The notes: a model not told the origin generated them from the sequence alone. A DNA stretch of 64,000 nucleotides from Brasilonema angustatum HA4187-MV1 (GCA_019359695.1 JAHHGV010000012.1:62001-126000); one strand, 5' to 3'. Shown: positions 38,624 to 49,731, numbered from the stretch's first letter. Program-made: numbers and translations.

Positions 38624-39079
38624 AGCTTTAATATCCTCTTAATATAGTTTTTTTCCAGTATTATATAACAGTAAAATTGATGCCAAACAAATAAAGCCGC
38701 CATTTTTGTTTGTCAACAAAATTAACAAAAATTATATTTTAGAGTCACAATTTAATACGGTGTTCATATTAATACTAATAAAACACTAAAAGTCATATAA
38801 GCTCCAAAAGTCCATTAGCCTTTCCTTAATCTCTTTTACATACCTCCACTAAAGATTTCGGGATGACTTTTCTAAGTGTTGACTCACGAGGTTATTGTGT
38901 CAGAGTTTATCCTTTAAATTTATCCACTTTGATCACAACAATCCCACAAATATCAGGGAAAGGCAGTTTTTGAGTAGGGAGAGTGAAATGTATCTAGATT
39001 TTATAGGACTACTATTTGATTTTTGACGAAGCTAGGTACACTTCAAGAGCCTTTTTCCTGTTCCCTGTTAAGCGTTCCC

Positions 39080-39301
39080 TCCCTACGCAAACAATTTCAC
39101 CCTATGGCTAACGCCACGCCTTACGGTGAGAGCAGCGCTCTTGGTAGGGGAGCCAGTGCGTTGCGGTGAATCCAGCGCTACAGGAGGGTTTCCCGACCTA
39201 GGCGACTGGTGTTAGCGTTAGCTCCGCCAGATGCCTCTGTCGGGAAAACGCCACATGCGACAGATTGCGGGAAGCCGCCCTCCGGGCGTCTAAGCCTGTG
39301 A
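39080..39301. repeat. Interspersed GC-rich repeat cluster
   Basis: Patchwork words (CCTATGGCTAACGCCACGCC, GGAGCCAGTGCGTTGCGG, GCCGCCCTCCGGGCGTC) run up to the right copy of the 139-bp repeat. 38624-39080 is AT-rich with no gene and includes a TATAGGACTACTATTTGATTT half element near 39002. Confidence 0.55.
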
Positions 39302-39440
39302 AACCCTTTCGGCAGTTCCTCATGGGGAGCCAGTACTGAAGCGCGTAGCGTGGCACTTTGTGCCATAGGAGGGTTTCCCTCACTTGGTATCTGGCGTTGG
39401 AAACCCCCAAAACCGGACTGCCTCACCACCGCAGTGGCTC
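39302..39440 (-). repeat. 139-bp inverted repeat, right copy
   Basis: This is the reverse-complement partner of 36555-36693 with 3 mismatches. 39441-39833 is the AT-rich leader of crtP; no further gene is seen in it. Confidence 0.85.
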
Positions 39441-39827
39441 CCCTCATCAAGCACTGGTCTCACCAAATCAAACCGGATTCCTATATATTTTCGTCTAACT
39501 AAGTAAAAAATGGTAAAAGAAAGTACATAAAATGTAAAAAGCAGAGGACACTTTTGTGGTAAAGGTTGTCTGTTGCGCTTGGGTTGCAACTGCCGAAGCC
39601 AACCGAAAAATCTTCATTATGTTGAAGTGTATTGTTAACTCAAGTGTATTGGGGTATAAATGAGTCTGAGACAAAAATTGTGCTTCAAGAAGCAACGCTC
39701 TGATGGACGATGCTCCCCGAGGGAAGCAGCCAATCTCAAAAAGCGATCACCGAAAAACTGCTAAATGTAACAGATTGCAAAGTATAATGAAAACGATAAA
39801 ACAATTCAAAATATTGAAGAGCAGTAA

Positions 39828-41285
<1,458 letters not shown>

Positions 41286-41365
41286 GACGCGCTACACGAC
41301 TGCTGAAGCACATCCGGTGGCAAATTCAAAAAGCCTGCAAATGCAAACCCTTCAGCCTGCAACGA

Positions 41366-42298
41366 ATGCTGAAACTGCCTGATTCCATCCCTCGCATGAA
41401 AACACCGGTCTCTGTGGACGAGTCCTATAAACTTTGTCGCCAGCTTATAGTCAAGTATTCCACGACTTTTTACATCGGCACTTTGCTGGTGGATAAGCCA
41501 AAGCGCAAACACATTTGGGCAATTTATGGTTGGTGTCGCCGTACAGACGAACTCGTGGATGGTCCCGCATCTGCTATGACCACACCAGAAACTTTGGATC
41601 TGTGGGAACAGCAGCTGGAATGGATTTTTGCTGGACACCCATTGGATAATCTTGATGTCGCTTTGGTGGATACTATTCAGCGTTTCCCGATAGACATTCA
41701 GCCCTTTCGGGATATGATTGCTGGTCAGCGTATGGACTTATACCGGAGTCGCTACGAAACCTTTGAGGAGTTACACCTTTACTGTTACCGCGTTGCTGGG
41801 ACAGTCGGTTTGATGTCAACAGCAGTGATGGGCGTTGACACCTCCACAAACACGGCTCCGTGGAATTGTCATCAACAGCCTTATATCCCCACAGAAGAAG
41901 CGATTACTCTGGGAATAGCCCATCAACTCGCCAATATTCTACGAGACGTCGGGGAGGATGCAAGGCGGGGGCGGATTTATATTCCCCAAGAAGACTTGGC
42001 GCGCTTTAACTATACAGAGCAAGACCTGTTTAAAGGAGTGGTGGATGATCGCTGGCGATCGCTAATGCGCTTTCAAATTGCACGGGCACGCCAATTTTAC
42101 GCCAAAGCAGAAAAGGGAATCTCTTACCTATCTGCCGATGCTCGCTTACCAGTATGGGCATCTTTGATGCATTACAGTCGAATTTTGAATATCATTGAAC
42201 GCAACGATTACAATGTGTTCACTCGACGTGCTTACGTGCCTCAATGGCAAAAGTTACGTGCTTTGCCAGCTGCATGGTTACGAGCACAAGTCTTATGA
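41366..42298 (+). CDS. crtB: Phytoene synthase
   Basis: CrtB joins two geranylgeranyl diphosphates to make phytoene, the first committed carotenoid step, feeding CrtP encoded just upstream. The 310-residue protein carries both aspartate-rich substrate motifs: RRTDELVDG near residue 72 and LRDVGEDARRGRIYIPQEDL in the second half. YRSRYETFEEL and YCYRVAGTVG are also family blocks. ATG 41366 gives MLKLPDSIPRMKTPVSVDESY, the usual N-terminus; ATG 41396 is an internal alternative. Confidence 0.97.
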   Translation: MLKLPDSIPRMKTPVSVDESYKLCRQLIVKYSTTFYIGTLLVDKPKRKHIWAIYGWCRRTDELVDGPASAMTTPETLDLWEQQLEWIFAGHPLDNLDVALVDTIQRFPIDIQPFRDMIAGQRMDLYRSRYETFEELHLYCYRVAGTVGLMSTAVMGVDTSTNTAPWNCHQQPYIPTEEAITLGIAHQLANILRDVGEDARRGRIYIPQEDLARFNYTEQDLFKGVVDDRWRSLMRFQIARARQFYAKAEKGISYLSADARLPVWASLMHYSRILNIIERNDYNVFTRRAYVPQWQKLRALPAAWLRAQVL

Positions 42299-42411
42299 GA
42301 AAGTTGTCATTTGTCCTTTCTCGTTTGTGATAACAAGTGACGAATGACAAATGACAAATAAGCTATTGACATTTAACCTTAGACTCTGTTAACATTAATC
42401 CTCGTGACCCT

Positions 42412-42503
42412 GGAGAGGTGGCTGAGTGGTCGAAAGCGACGGATTGCTAATCCGTTGTACAGTTCGTAAGGCTGTACCGAGGGTTCGAATCCCTCCCTCT
42501 CCG
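42412..42503 (+). tRNA. tRNA-Ser (GCU anticodon)
   Basis: The 7-bp acceptor stem GGAGAGG (42412-42418) pairs with CCTCTCC (42496-42502), followed by discriminator G. The anticodon loop is ATTGCTAAT with GCT, reading AGC/AGU serine codons. A long variable arm (GTACAG...CTGTAC) marks a class II tRNA, and GGTTCGAATCC is the T-loop. No CCA is encoded. Confidence 0.97.
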
Positions 42504-42694
42504 TTGATTAAGAAAAAATAAGGGAAAACAAGACAGGTTTATAAAAAACGAAGAACCTCACTCCCATTCTCTCTCCGCGATTTTGGCAAGGTGATGGGGG
42601 TGATGTGTTTTTCTTGTAAGTAATTAGGCGAACTTGATATGACTAGCGTAAGCGTTAAGCCCTCAGTGTTGCTGCGTTGGGCTTGACATTTTTC

Positions 42695-42711
42695 ACTTCT
42701 CAGACATCCTC
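42695..42711. mobile_element. Solo terminal repeat of an IS5-type element
   Basis: ACTTCTCAGACATCCTC is the exact reverse complement of the 17-nt end of the transposase remnant at 55901-55917. No transposase sequence lies next to it here. It sits about 110 bp before the binding-protein gene. The rest of 42504-42822 shows no gene. Confidence 0.5.
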
Positions 42712-42822
42712 TAAAGGGGATGTTATTATTTATCATCTGGAGCCATTAAAGAATTTAATTCATCATTTAATTTGAATCTTACTTTTAGGCTCCTGAATAA
42801 ATGAGGAGTGAAACTAAATATT

Positions 42823-44151
42823 ATGCAAAAGATAAATGCTGCCTTTGCTCTGGCTTTGACAACCCTAGCAGTTGGTTTCCTAGCAGCTGCTTGCGATACA
42901 GCTCCCCCAACCAGCCCAACAGGTAATACTAATACCACAAGTGCCAGCCCAGGAGGAGGCTCAACGACAACAGCTACCAGTGGTAATGGGTTGAAAATTG
43001 GTTCCCTGCTACCAGCCACTGGTGACTTGTCTTCCATTGGACAGCAGATTATACCCTCAGTCCCCTTGCTTGTGGAAACTGTCAACGCTTGCGGTGGCGT
43101 TAATGATCAACCTGTGACTCTTGTTCAGGTAGATGACCAAACTGATCCTAAAGCTGGTGCTGCTGGTATGACCAAACTGGCAACTGTAGATAGAGTTGCA
43201 GGTGTTGTTGGTTCCTTTGCCAGCAGCGTTTCTACTGCTGCTGTCTCAATTGCTGCTCAAAATAAAGTCATGCTGATTTCTCCCGGTAGTACCAGCCCCG
43301 TATTTACTGAACAGGCAAAAAAAGGGCAATTTAAAGGTTTTTGGGCACGTACTGTTCCACCTGATAGTTACCAGGGACCAGCCATAGCCGCACTTGCTAA
43401 TAAAAGAGGTTATAAAAAAGTTTCTACCGTCGTCATAAATAACGACTATGGCGTCGGCTTTGAAAAAGCATTTGTGCAAGCTTTTGAAAAATCGGGGGGA
43501 ACTATTGTTAATAAAAACAACCCCGTCCGCTACGATCCTAAAGCAACCACCTTTGATACTGAAGCATCTGCTGCTTTTGCTGGTAAGCCTGATGCAGTCC
43601 TTGGCGTTTTTTACGTAGAAACAGGAAGTTTACTCCTAAAAGCAGCGTACCAGCAAGGTTTGCTGCAAGGAGTGCAGGTGATGCTGACAGATGGAATGAA
43701 GTCAAATGATTTTCCTGGACAAGTTGGCAAAACCAGTGATGGTAAATATATCGTATCTGGAGTGATTGGTACAGTACCAGGTTCTAACGGCAAAGCGTTA
43801 GAAGCTTTAAATAAACTCTGGCAATCTAAAAGAGGAGGCGCACCAGGTGAATTTGCTCCTCAAGGCTGGGATGCCGCCGCCTTGCTAGCACTAGCAGCAC
43901 AAGCTGCTAAGCAGAATACAGGCGAAGGCATAGCCAGTAAAATCCGCGAAGTTTCCAATGGTCCTGGTACAGAAGTAACTGATGTATGCGAGGGACTAAA
44001 GTTATTGAAAGAAGGTAAAAAAATCAACTACCAGGGAGCTAGTGGTAACGTGGATGTTGACCAAAACGGCGATGTGATCGGTATCTACGATGTCTGGACA
44101 GTTGGGGACGACGGTAAAATCAAGACGATTGATAAAGTTAGCCCGAAGTAG
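42823..44151 (+). CDS. ABC transporter substrate-binding lipoprotein (branched-chain/neutral amino acid type)
   Basis: From ATG 42823 the protein has 442 residues; a GTG at 42808 overlaps the AGGAG ribosome-binding site and is unlikely. Residues 1-24 are a lipoprotein signal peptide ending LAAAC, so the mature protein is lipid-anchored in the periplasm. A Thr/Ser/Gly-rich linker follows, then a type I periplasmic fold: LKIGSLLPATGDLSSIGQQ, VVGSFASSVSTAAVSIAAQN, and VVINNDYGVGFEKAF. This is the LivJ/NatB family that delivers amino acids or related compounds. No permease genes are adjacent, so they must be elsewhere. Confidence 0.88.
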   Translation: MQKINAAFALALTTLAVGFLAAACDTAPPTSPTGNTNTTSASPGGGSTTTATSGNGLKIGSLLPATGDLSSIGQQIIPSVPLLVETVNACGGVNDQPVTLVQVDDQTDPKAGAAGMTKLATVDRVAGVVGSFASSVSTAAVSIAAQNKVMLISPGSTSPVFTEQAKKGQFKGFWARTVPPDSYQGPAIAALANKRGYKKVSTVVINNDYGVGFEKAFVQAFEKSGGTIVNKNNPVRYDPKATTFDTEASAAFAGKPDAVLGVFYVETGSLLLKAAYQQGLLQGVQVMLTDGMKSNDFPGQVGKTSDGKYIVSGVIGTVPGSNGKALEALNKLWQSKRGGAPGEFAPQGWDAAALLALAAQAAKQNTGEGIASKIREVSNGPGTEVTDVCEGLKLLKEGKKINYQGASGNVDVDQNGDVIGIYDVWTVGDDGKIKTIDKVSPK

Positions 44152-44282
44152 AGGTTAAAACATAACAGGTATGGTGCCGTACTCTCGGCTAACGCACTGC
44201 CCAGAAGTTTAACAAAATTCGACAACAAATCCCCCACTATATCCTTATAGGTTAGTGGTGGGATCAAAGGAGGTCAATCAAA

Positions 44283-45122
44283 CTGCTTACTCCAACCGTA
44301 CAACTACCCTTACATGGTAAGCGCATTATCGTTACCGCACCTCGCAACTATGCCGCCAGGTTATCTGAGCAACTCATTAACCAAGGTGGTATGCCGTTTG
44401 TGATGCCAACCATCGAAACTTGTTCATTAGAAAACTTTACACAGTTAGATGCTGCACTGCAACGTATCGATGCATTTGATTGGATTGCTTTTACCAGCAG
44501 AAACGGTATCGATGCATTTTTCCAACGTCTGGAAGATTTGCAGATAAACCCCTTTAGATTGACAAATTGTCGATTATCTGCGATAGGATTGGACTCTGAA
44601 AGATTAGCAGCTTTGGGAGTCAAAGTCGATTTAGTACCGAAAGAACCCAGCCCAGCAGGAGTTATTGCTGAATTGGCTAAAATTCCGGATATTGCTCAGA
44701 AAAATGTCCTTGTCCCAGTTCCAGAAGTTGTAGGCGTACCAGAACCCGATGTGATTCCAAACTTTGTTGCAGGGTTAGAAAAATTGGGCATGAAGGTCAC
44801 CCGTGTACCAACTTATAGGACGCGGTGTTTAGATAAAGATATTTATGAGGTTGAGTTAAATCTGATTCGGCAAGGCAAAATAGATGTCATTGCCTTTAGC
44901 AGCACTGCGGAAGTGGCAGGTTTTTTGCAAATGGTTGACTCGAAAAGTGATTACAAGCATTGCGCGATAAGCCCTTGGCTTAACGCTACGCGTATCGCCT
45001 GCTTTGGACCTTACACTGCAGCAAATGCAAAGAAATTGGGCTTAAATGTCTCAATAGTTGCCCAGGATTATAGTTCATTTGCAGGATTTGCTGAGGCGAT
45101 CGCTCTTTGGGCACAGCAATAA
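44283..45122 (+). CDS. hemD: Uroporphyrinogen-III synthase, with a probable CTG start
   Basis: HemD closes hydroxymethylbilane to uroporphyrinogen III, the branch-point precursor of chlorophyll, haem and bilins. The family N-terminus (LPLHGKRIIVTAPRNYAARL) begins upstream of the first ATG at 44391, so that ATG cannot be the true start. The in-frame stretch back to the stop at 44253 contains no ATG, GTG or TTG. A strong AAAGGAGGT at 44266-44274 is followed 8 nt later by CTG at 44283, the best start, giving 279 residues. Conserved blocks FDWIAFTSRNGIDAF and VIAFSSTAEVAGFL confirm the family. Confidence 0.88.
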   Translation: MLTPTVQLPLHGKRIIVTAPRNYAARLSEQLINQGGMPFVMPTIETCSLENFTQLDAALQRIDAFDWIAFTSRNGIDAFFQRLEDLQINPFRLTNCRLSAIGLDSERLAALGVKVDLVPKEPSPAGVIAELAKIPDIAQKNVLVPVPEVVGVPEPDVIPNFVAGLEKLGMKVTRVPTYRTRCLDKDIYEVELNLIRQGKIDVIAFSSTAEVAGFLQMVDSKSDYKHCAISPWLNATRIACFGPYTAANAKKLGLNVSIVAQDYSSFAGFAEAIALWAQQ

Positions 45123-45251
45123 CTTTTTGGTATTAAATTCTTCGTACTCACTTGCGGCGGTTGGCATATAAGCTGAATTTGGCAAAGTTGCGGCGATGCT
45201 CCAGCAGGGAGCCGCCCCTTGGGCGATCGCCCATACGGGAGACTCACTCAG

Positions 45252-45276
45252 GGCGTCTGCCCAAAGGGCAGACGCC
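45252..45276. repeat. Perfect hairpin GGCGTCTGCCC-AAA-GGGCAGACGCC
   Basis: An 11-bp perfect stem with a 3-nt loop inside an interspersed GC-rich repeat (45190-45290). No T-run follows. It lies in the 290-bp gap between hemD and the phosphatase gene. Confidence 0.6.
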
Positions 45277-45412
45277 AGAGGCGTATCGCAAAAGTTTGTG
45301 ATTGATTGACTTTTTTGGTTGATTACTTTGTCCTGGTGTCACAAACTCGATTGCGAGATTGATGGTATTTTATTTTTGCACAAACTCCTTTATCCCAATC
45401 GCGATACAAGCT

Positions 45413-46051
45413 ATGACACTCAATTTATATTTACTGCGACATGGAGAAACTACTTTTAGTCAAAGTGGTAATTTCTGCGGAGAAACTGATGCGGAGTTGA
45501 CCTCTGAAGGGATGCAGATGGCAGAGAGTTTTGCCGATGTTTATCAAAAATTGAAGTGGGAAGCGGTTTATGTTAGCCCGATGAAGCGCACAATTATAAC
45601 TGCTAAGCCATTTTGTGATGCTATCGGTATGGATATGCAGTTGCGTGACGGACTTAGAGAAGGTAGCTACGGCAAATGGGAAACTAAGAGTAAATCGTTT
45701 GTCCAAGAGAATTATGCAGAAAACTATGTAAAATGGTTGACAGAACCGGCTTGGAATGCACCACTAAGTGGAGAAACTGCGGTAGATATTGCTAACCGTT
45801 CTATGCCTGTAATTGCTGAAATTCAAGAAAAACATCCCGAAGGTAATGTTTTAGTAGTATCCCATAAAGCTACGATTCGGATTATGCTTTGCAGTTTATT
45901 AGGAATTGATTTGGGACGCTATCGCTATCGGGTGAATATTTTGGTCGCGTCGGTAAGTATGGTTAAATTTGACGTTAATGGTCCTTTGTTAGAACTATTA
46001 GGCGATCGCCATCATATACCCGATCATATTCGCTCTCGTCCAGGAACATAA
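45413..46051 (+). CDS. Histidine phosphatase family protein
   Basis: From ATG 45413 the protein has 212 residues (start MTLNLYLLRHGETTFSQ); the frame is open to 45359 but the extra residues do not fit. LRHGET is the phosphohistidine motif, SPMKRTIITAKPF the second arginine block, REGSYGKWE the acid/base region and VVSHKATIRIML the second catalytic histidine. It belongs to the phosphoglycerate mutase-like branch. The substrate could be a sugar phosphate or phosphoglycolate-like compound, which cannot be told from sequence. Confidence 0.85.
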   Translation: MTLNLYLLRHGETTFSQSGNFCGETDAELTSEGMQMAESFADVYQKLKWEAVYVSPMKRTIITAKPFCDAIGMDMQLRDGLREGSYGKWETKSKSFVQENYAENYVKWLTEPAWNAPLSGETAVDIANRSMPVIAEIQEKHPEGNVLVVSHKATIRIMLCSLLGIDLGRYRYRVNILVASVSMVKFDVNGPLLELLGDRHHIPDHIRSRPGT

Positions 46052-46142
46052 TATTTGTCGTGGGGCTGTCTTGAGCGAAGCGTTCACATGTCGCAGCTAG
46101 TAGCTTAAATTGAACGTAAGCAAACCCAATAAACCCTCAACT

Positions 46143-47120
46143 ATGCCCAAACCCAAAGTCTTCATCACTCGCCGCCTTCTCACCAAATTAGACCAACTGC
46201 AAGAGATTGCTACCATTGAAGTCTGGGAAGAACGCCAACCGCCTTCCTATAAAGTTTTACTAGAAAAAGTCAAGACAATTGATGGTTTGCTGTGCTTGCT
46301 GACAGACGAGATTGATCAGCAACTGATAGAAGCAGCCGGAACTTCTTTTAAAGTTATTAGCCAAATGGCAGTTGGATACGACAATATTGATATTCCCGCT
46401 GCGACTGCACGCAAAATACCAGTTGGTCATACCCCCGGTGTGTTAACAGACGCGACTGCTGACTTGACTTGGGCGTTACTCATGGCGGCTGCACGACGAG
46501 TGGTAGAAGCAGACCGATTTGTTTGTGGGGGTGAGTGGCGGACGTGGGAACCAAATTTGTTATTGGGACCGAACATCACAGGTGCGACATTAGGGATTGT
46601 TGGTTTTGGGCGTATTGGTCAGGCAGTTGCTCGTCGTGCCAAAGGGTTTGACATGAAAGTTTTTTATACCAGCAAACACAGATGTGACCAGGAGTTAGAA
46701 AAAGATTTAGGTGTGGAGTTTACTACGTTTGAACATCTGCTGCAAGAGGCAGATTTTGTGACAATTCATACACCATTATCGGATGAAACTTATCATCTTT
46801 TTAGCGTTCCCGAGTTTGAATTAATGAAGCAGTCTGGCATTCTCATCAACACAGCGCGGGGAGCAATTGTCGATCCAGAAGCGTTATACCAAGCGCTTGT
46901 AAGTGGTGAAATTGCAGGTGCTGCCATCGATGTCACCGATCCAGAACCGATACCAACTGATAGTCCTTTACTAACCTTAGATAACCTGATTATTACACCT
47001 CATATTGGCAGTGCTAGCCGTCAAACACGAGAAAAAATGGCAAATATGGCGATCGCCAACTTGATTGCTGGGTTGAAGGGAGAGCGATTGCCTAATTGTG
47101 TCAATCCTGATGTTTATTAA
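46143..47120 (+). CDS. D-2-hydroxyacid dehydrogenase (glyoxylate/hydroxypyruvate reductase type)
   Basis: From ATG 46143 (MPKPKVFITRRL) the protein has 325 residues; a TTG at 46110 would add 11. The NAD(P) motif is GIVGFGRIGQAVARRA. The catalytic Arg is in INTARGAIVD, Glu in DVTDPEPI and His in ITPHIGSASRQTR. The N-terminal KVFITRRL and the overall form match GyaR/GhrB-like enzymes that reduce glyoxylate or hydroxypyruvate, useful in photorespiration. It is distinct from SerA at 19551, having no ACT domain. Confidence 0.9.
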   Translation: MPKPKVFITRRLLTKLDQLQEIATIEVWEERQPPSYKVLLEKVKTIDGLLCLLTDEIDQQLIEAAGTSFKVISQMAVGYDNIDIPAATARKIPVGHTPGVLTDATADLTWALLMAAARRVVEADRFVCGGEWRTWEPNLLLGPNITGATLGIVGFGRIGQAVARRAKGFDMKVFYTSKHRCDQELEKDLGVEFTTFEHLLQEADFVTIHTPLSDETYHLFSVPEFELMKQSGILINTARGAIVDPEALYQALVSGEIAGAAIDVTDPEPIPTDSPLLTLDNLIITPHIGSASRQTREKMANMAIANLIAGLKGERLPNCVNPDVY

Positions 47121-47359
47121 TAGTATCTAGTACTCTATCAAGGCAACTTTGAGGGGTAGAAAAAAAACCACAAAGACAAGCCAGTGCGTTGGGCGGCTCC
47201 GCCGACTTGAAGCACCTGGCGTGCAAAGAGCGCAAAGGAAGAGGAAAAGAAGATGAATTTAAAAGTTGATAAACCAAGCATTGTTGGTTTGGCGGACTAC
47301 TAAGATATAAATCCAAAGAGCTTCATACAATTTTACAATCTATTTTTTAGGAATTGCTG

Positions 47360-47923
47360 CTAGAAAACGACATCTTCGTAAAGCTGTGCGATCGTTCCTT
47401 CAAACTTAATACTGTGTAGTCGAAATGATTTATTTTCTGCTGTGTAAGATTGCAAAACCCACAGCCCTTCATCATTACGGCGGAAACACTCGACTCGCTG
47501 ACGTTTGGTGTTAATTAAAACATACTCTTGGAGACTTTCTAAAGTTTGGTAATCGGCGAATTTGTCTCCCCGGTCAAAGGCTTCAGTCGAGTCAGATAAA
47601 ACTTCGACAATTAAACAGGGAAATTTTTTATACGCAGGAGTTTCTTGATCTCGTTGGTCGCAAGTCACCATCACATCGGGATAGTAATATCGATTTATAG
47701 ATTCGATACGTGCTTTCATATCGGCGATGTAAACACGACAACCTGAGCCACGTACATGATTACGCAGGAGAGCAAATAGGTTACCCGCAATAGTAACATG
47801 GGAGTCAAGCGCTCCAGCCATTGAGTAGATGTAGCCGTCGATATATTCATGTTTAATCTCGCTGTGTTCCTCCATTTGGAGGTATTCGTCGGGGGTGATA
47901 TAGATTTCAGGTGAAGCAACCAT
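47360..47923 (-). CDS. Uma2 family protein (putative restriction-endonuclease fold)
   Basis: From ATG 47923 the protein has 187 residues and begins MVASPEIYITPDEYLQMEE, the usual Uma2 N-terminus. The open frame to 48007 crosses a repeat element and is not credible as coding. Conserved blocks are HEYIDGYIYSMAG, YYPDVMVTCD (first metal-binding acid), FPCLIVEVLSDSTEAFDRGDKFADY (E-x-L-S block) and LQEYVLI. It is shorter than the copy at 25003 and lacks its coiled-coil tail. Confidence 0.88.
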   Translation of the reverse strand: MVASPEIYITPDEYLQMEEHSEIKHEYIDGYIYSMAGALDSHVTIAGNLFALLRNHVRGSGCRVYIADMKARIESINRYYYPDVMVTCDQRDQETPAYKKFPCLIVEVLSDSTEAFDRGDKFADYQTLESLQEYVLINTKRQRVECFRRNDEGLWVLQSYTAENKSFRLHSIKFEGTIAQLYEDVVF

Positions 47924-47955
47924 ATTTAACACCTCAAGTGGGAAGTACCCATTAG

Positions 47956-48059
47956 TATAGTAATCCCATTTAATTCGTGATAATTGAAAGCCACAGATCC
48001 CCGACAACTCTTACGAAGTCGGGGATCTTGTTTATCACAAATGATTTAGGATCGCTATA
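47956..48059. repeat. MITE-like element, TATAG(C/T)A family, copy 4
   Basis: The left end TATAGTAATCCCATTTAATT is inverted at the right as ATGATTTAGGATCGCTATA. The core contains a GATCCCCGAC/GTCGGGGATC hairpin (47997-48027) that recurs near 57998-58033. It abuts the Uma2 promoter region and lies downstream of glgA. Confidence 0.6.
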
Positions 48060-48087
48060 TCATCCTTCGCAGTAGCAGACTAAGCCA

Positions 48088-49566
48088 CTACCATTTGTGT
48101 CGGATATGGTCGTAAATCTTTACATATTCTTCTCCTGGATGATTCCAAGAGTAGTCATACTCCATACCCGCAAGGGCAAGTTTGCGGAACTCTTCTGGAT
48201 TGTTGTACCACAACTTCAAAGGACGTTCCAACGAAAATTCAAGCGCATGATAATCTGACTGGTAGAACACATATCCATTGCGTTCTTCTGGTGGTTTGGT
48301 TTGGTCGTAGTCTTTATCAAACACAGTATTAACTAGTCCACCGACTCCGCGAACTATAGGTACAGTACCGTACTTCAAGCCAATCATTTGAGTGAGTCCA
48401 CAAGGTTCATAATTACTGGGGACAATAATCATATCTGCCCCAGCATAAATGAGGTGGGATAATTCTTCGTTAAAGCCAAGTTCTAAATGAACATCAGGAT
48501 TATTGTTCAAAAAGTCTTTTTCATGGCGGAAATGATTATTAATGCTTGACTCTGTTGCTGAACCCAACAACACAAATTGTGCTCCATTGTGGAGAGCGTA
48601 ATAAATTGCGTGATGGACAAGATGAACGCCTTTTTGCTCATCTAAACGACCAATGTAGGAAATGATTGGCTTCTCAACATCCTGCAATAACAGCCGCTCT
48701 CGTAAAGCTTTTTTATTCTTGGCTTTTTCTTCAAAATTGTCTTTGGTGTAGTGAGAGGGAATGTATCGGTCTGTTTCAGGATTCCAAAAATCATGATCAA
48801 TGCCGTTTAGTACACCAGTGAATCTATCTTGGTGTAGATGCAAGGTGTGACCTAATCCATAGCCAATGTCAGTGTAACGAGCTTCCCAAGCATGATGTGG
48901 TGAAACTGTGGTCACAGCATTGGAATAAACAATGCCCCCTTTCATAAAGTTCAGGGCAAAGGGATTGAAGTTATCCTGGAGCTTATCAGACTGGAAGTAG
49001 TAAGACTCTTGGTTTAAACCTGTTGCCCAAAGAGTTTCAACTCCAGCAGATCCCTGATGCTTGAAGTTGTGGATAGTGTAGCAAACCCGTTGGTACTCCA
49101 TCCCATAATATTTGTACATTTCATACAGCATCACAGGAATTAAGCCCGTCTGCCAGTCATGACAATGGATAACATCAGGTTGCTTGTTGCTTTGAAGCAG
49201 AAATTCCAAAGCGGCTTTGCTGAAGAACGCAAAGCGCATATTGTCATCGTTAGATCCGTAATAGCAGCCGCGATTGAAGAAATTATCCCCAGAGTGGGGT
49301 TCAATAAAGAAACACAGCCGCCCGTGTACCCAGCCACAATAAACTGAACAGTGAATTGCACCGCCGTACCAAGGTACCCACAAGTTCGTGAAGGCGTCAT
49401 GGAGTCCCCAAATGTGGTCATAACGCATGCAATCGTACTTCGGCAGAATGAGTTCGACGCAATGTCCCCGGTTTTCTAGTTCCCTGCTGAGTCCGTAAAC
49501 AACATCGCCTAAACCTCCAGCTTTGATAACAGGAGCGCACTCCGAGGCAATTTGTACGATGTACAT
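48088..49566 (-). CDS. glgA: Glycogen (starch) synthase, GT5
   Basis: GlgA transfers glucose from ADP-glucose to growing glycogen. The 492-residue protein starts MYIVQIASECAPVIKAGGLGDVVYGL, where K-A-G-G-L-G-D is the ADP-glucose-binding KxGGL motif. Other blocks are DVIHCHDWQTGLIP, the central ISYIGRLDEQKG and the C-terminal PSNYEPCGLTQMIGLKYGT. ATG 49566 is preceded by a GAGGAGAG ribosome-binding site. Cyanobacteria usually have two isoforms; which of the two this is cannot be settled by eye. Confidence 0.94.
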   Translation of the reverse strand: MYIVQIASECAPVIKAGGLGDVVYGLSRELENRGHCVELILPKYDCMRYDHIWGLHDAFTNLWVPWYGGAIHCSVYCGWVHGRLCFFIEPHSGDNFFNRGCYYGSNDDNMRFAFFSKAALEFLLQSNKQPDVIHCHDWQTGLIPVMLYEMYKYYGMEYQRVCYTIHNFKHQGSAGVETLWATGLNQESYYFQSDKLQDNFNPFALNFMKGGIVYSNAVTTVSPHHAWEARYTDIGYGLGHTLHLHQDRFTGVLNGIDHDFWNPETDRYIPSHYTKDNFEEKAKNKKALRERLLLQDVEKPIISYIGRLDEQKGVHLVHHAIYYALHNGAQFVLLGSATESSINNHFRHEKDFLNNNPDVHLELGFNEELSHLIYAGADMIIVPSNYEPCGLTQMIGLKYGTVPIVRGVGGLVNTVFDKDYDQTKPPEERNGYVFYQSDYHALEFSLERPLKLWYNNPEEFRKLALAGMEYDYSWNHPGEEYVKIYDHIRHKW

Positions 49567-49731
49567 CTCTCTCCTCGCTTAACAAAAATTTACTTTTATT
49601 ATCCTTTCGATCATGACACAAAAGATGTATCCATTGGCAAGTCACTTACCCAGTCATTAGGTACAAATCTGAAAAAATGACATGATTTGTATTATTTGTT
49701 AGGAAATATTTTTGACAAGGGAGGAAACAGG

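Noticed and set aside
42808-42823. GTG at 42808 as start of the binding lipoprotein
   Set aside because: It overlaps the AGGAG ribosome-binding site; ATG 42823 gives a normal lipoprotein signal peptide.
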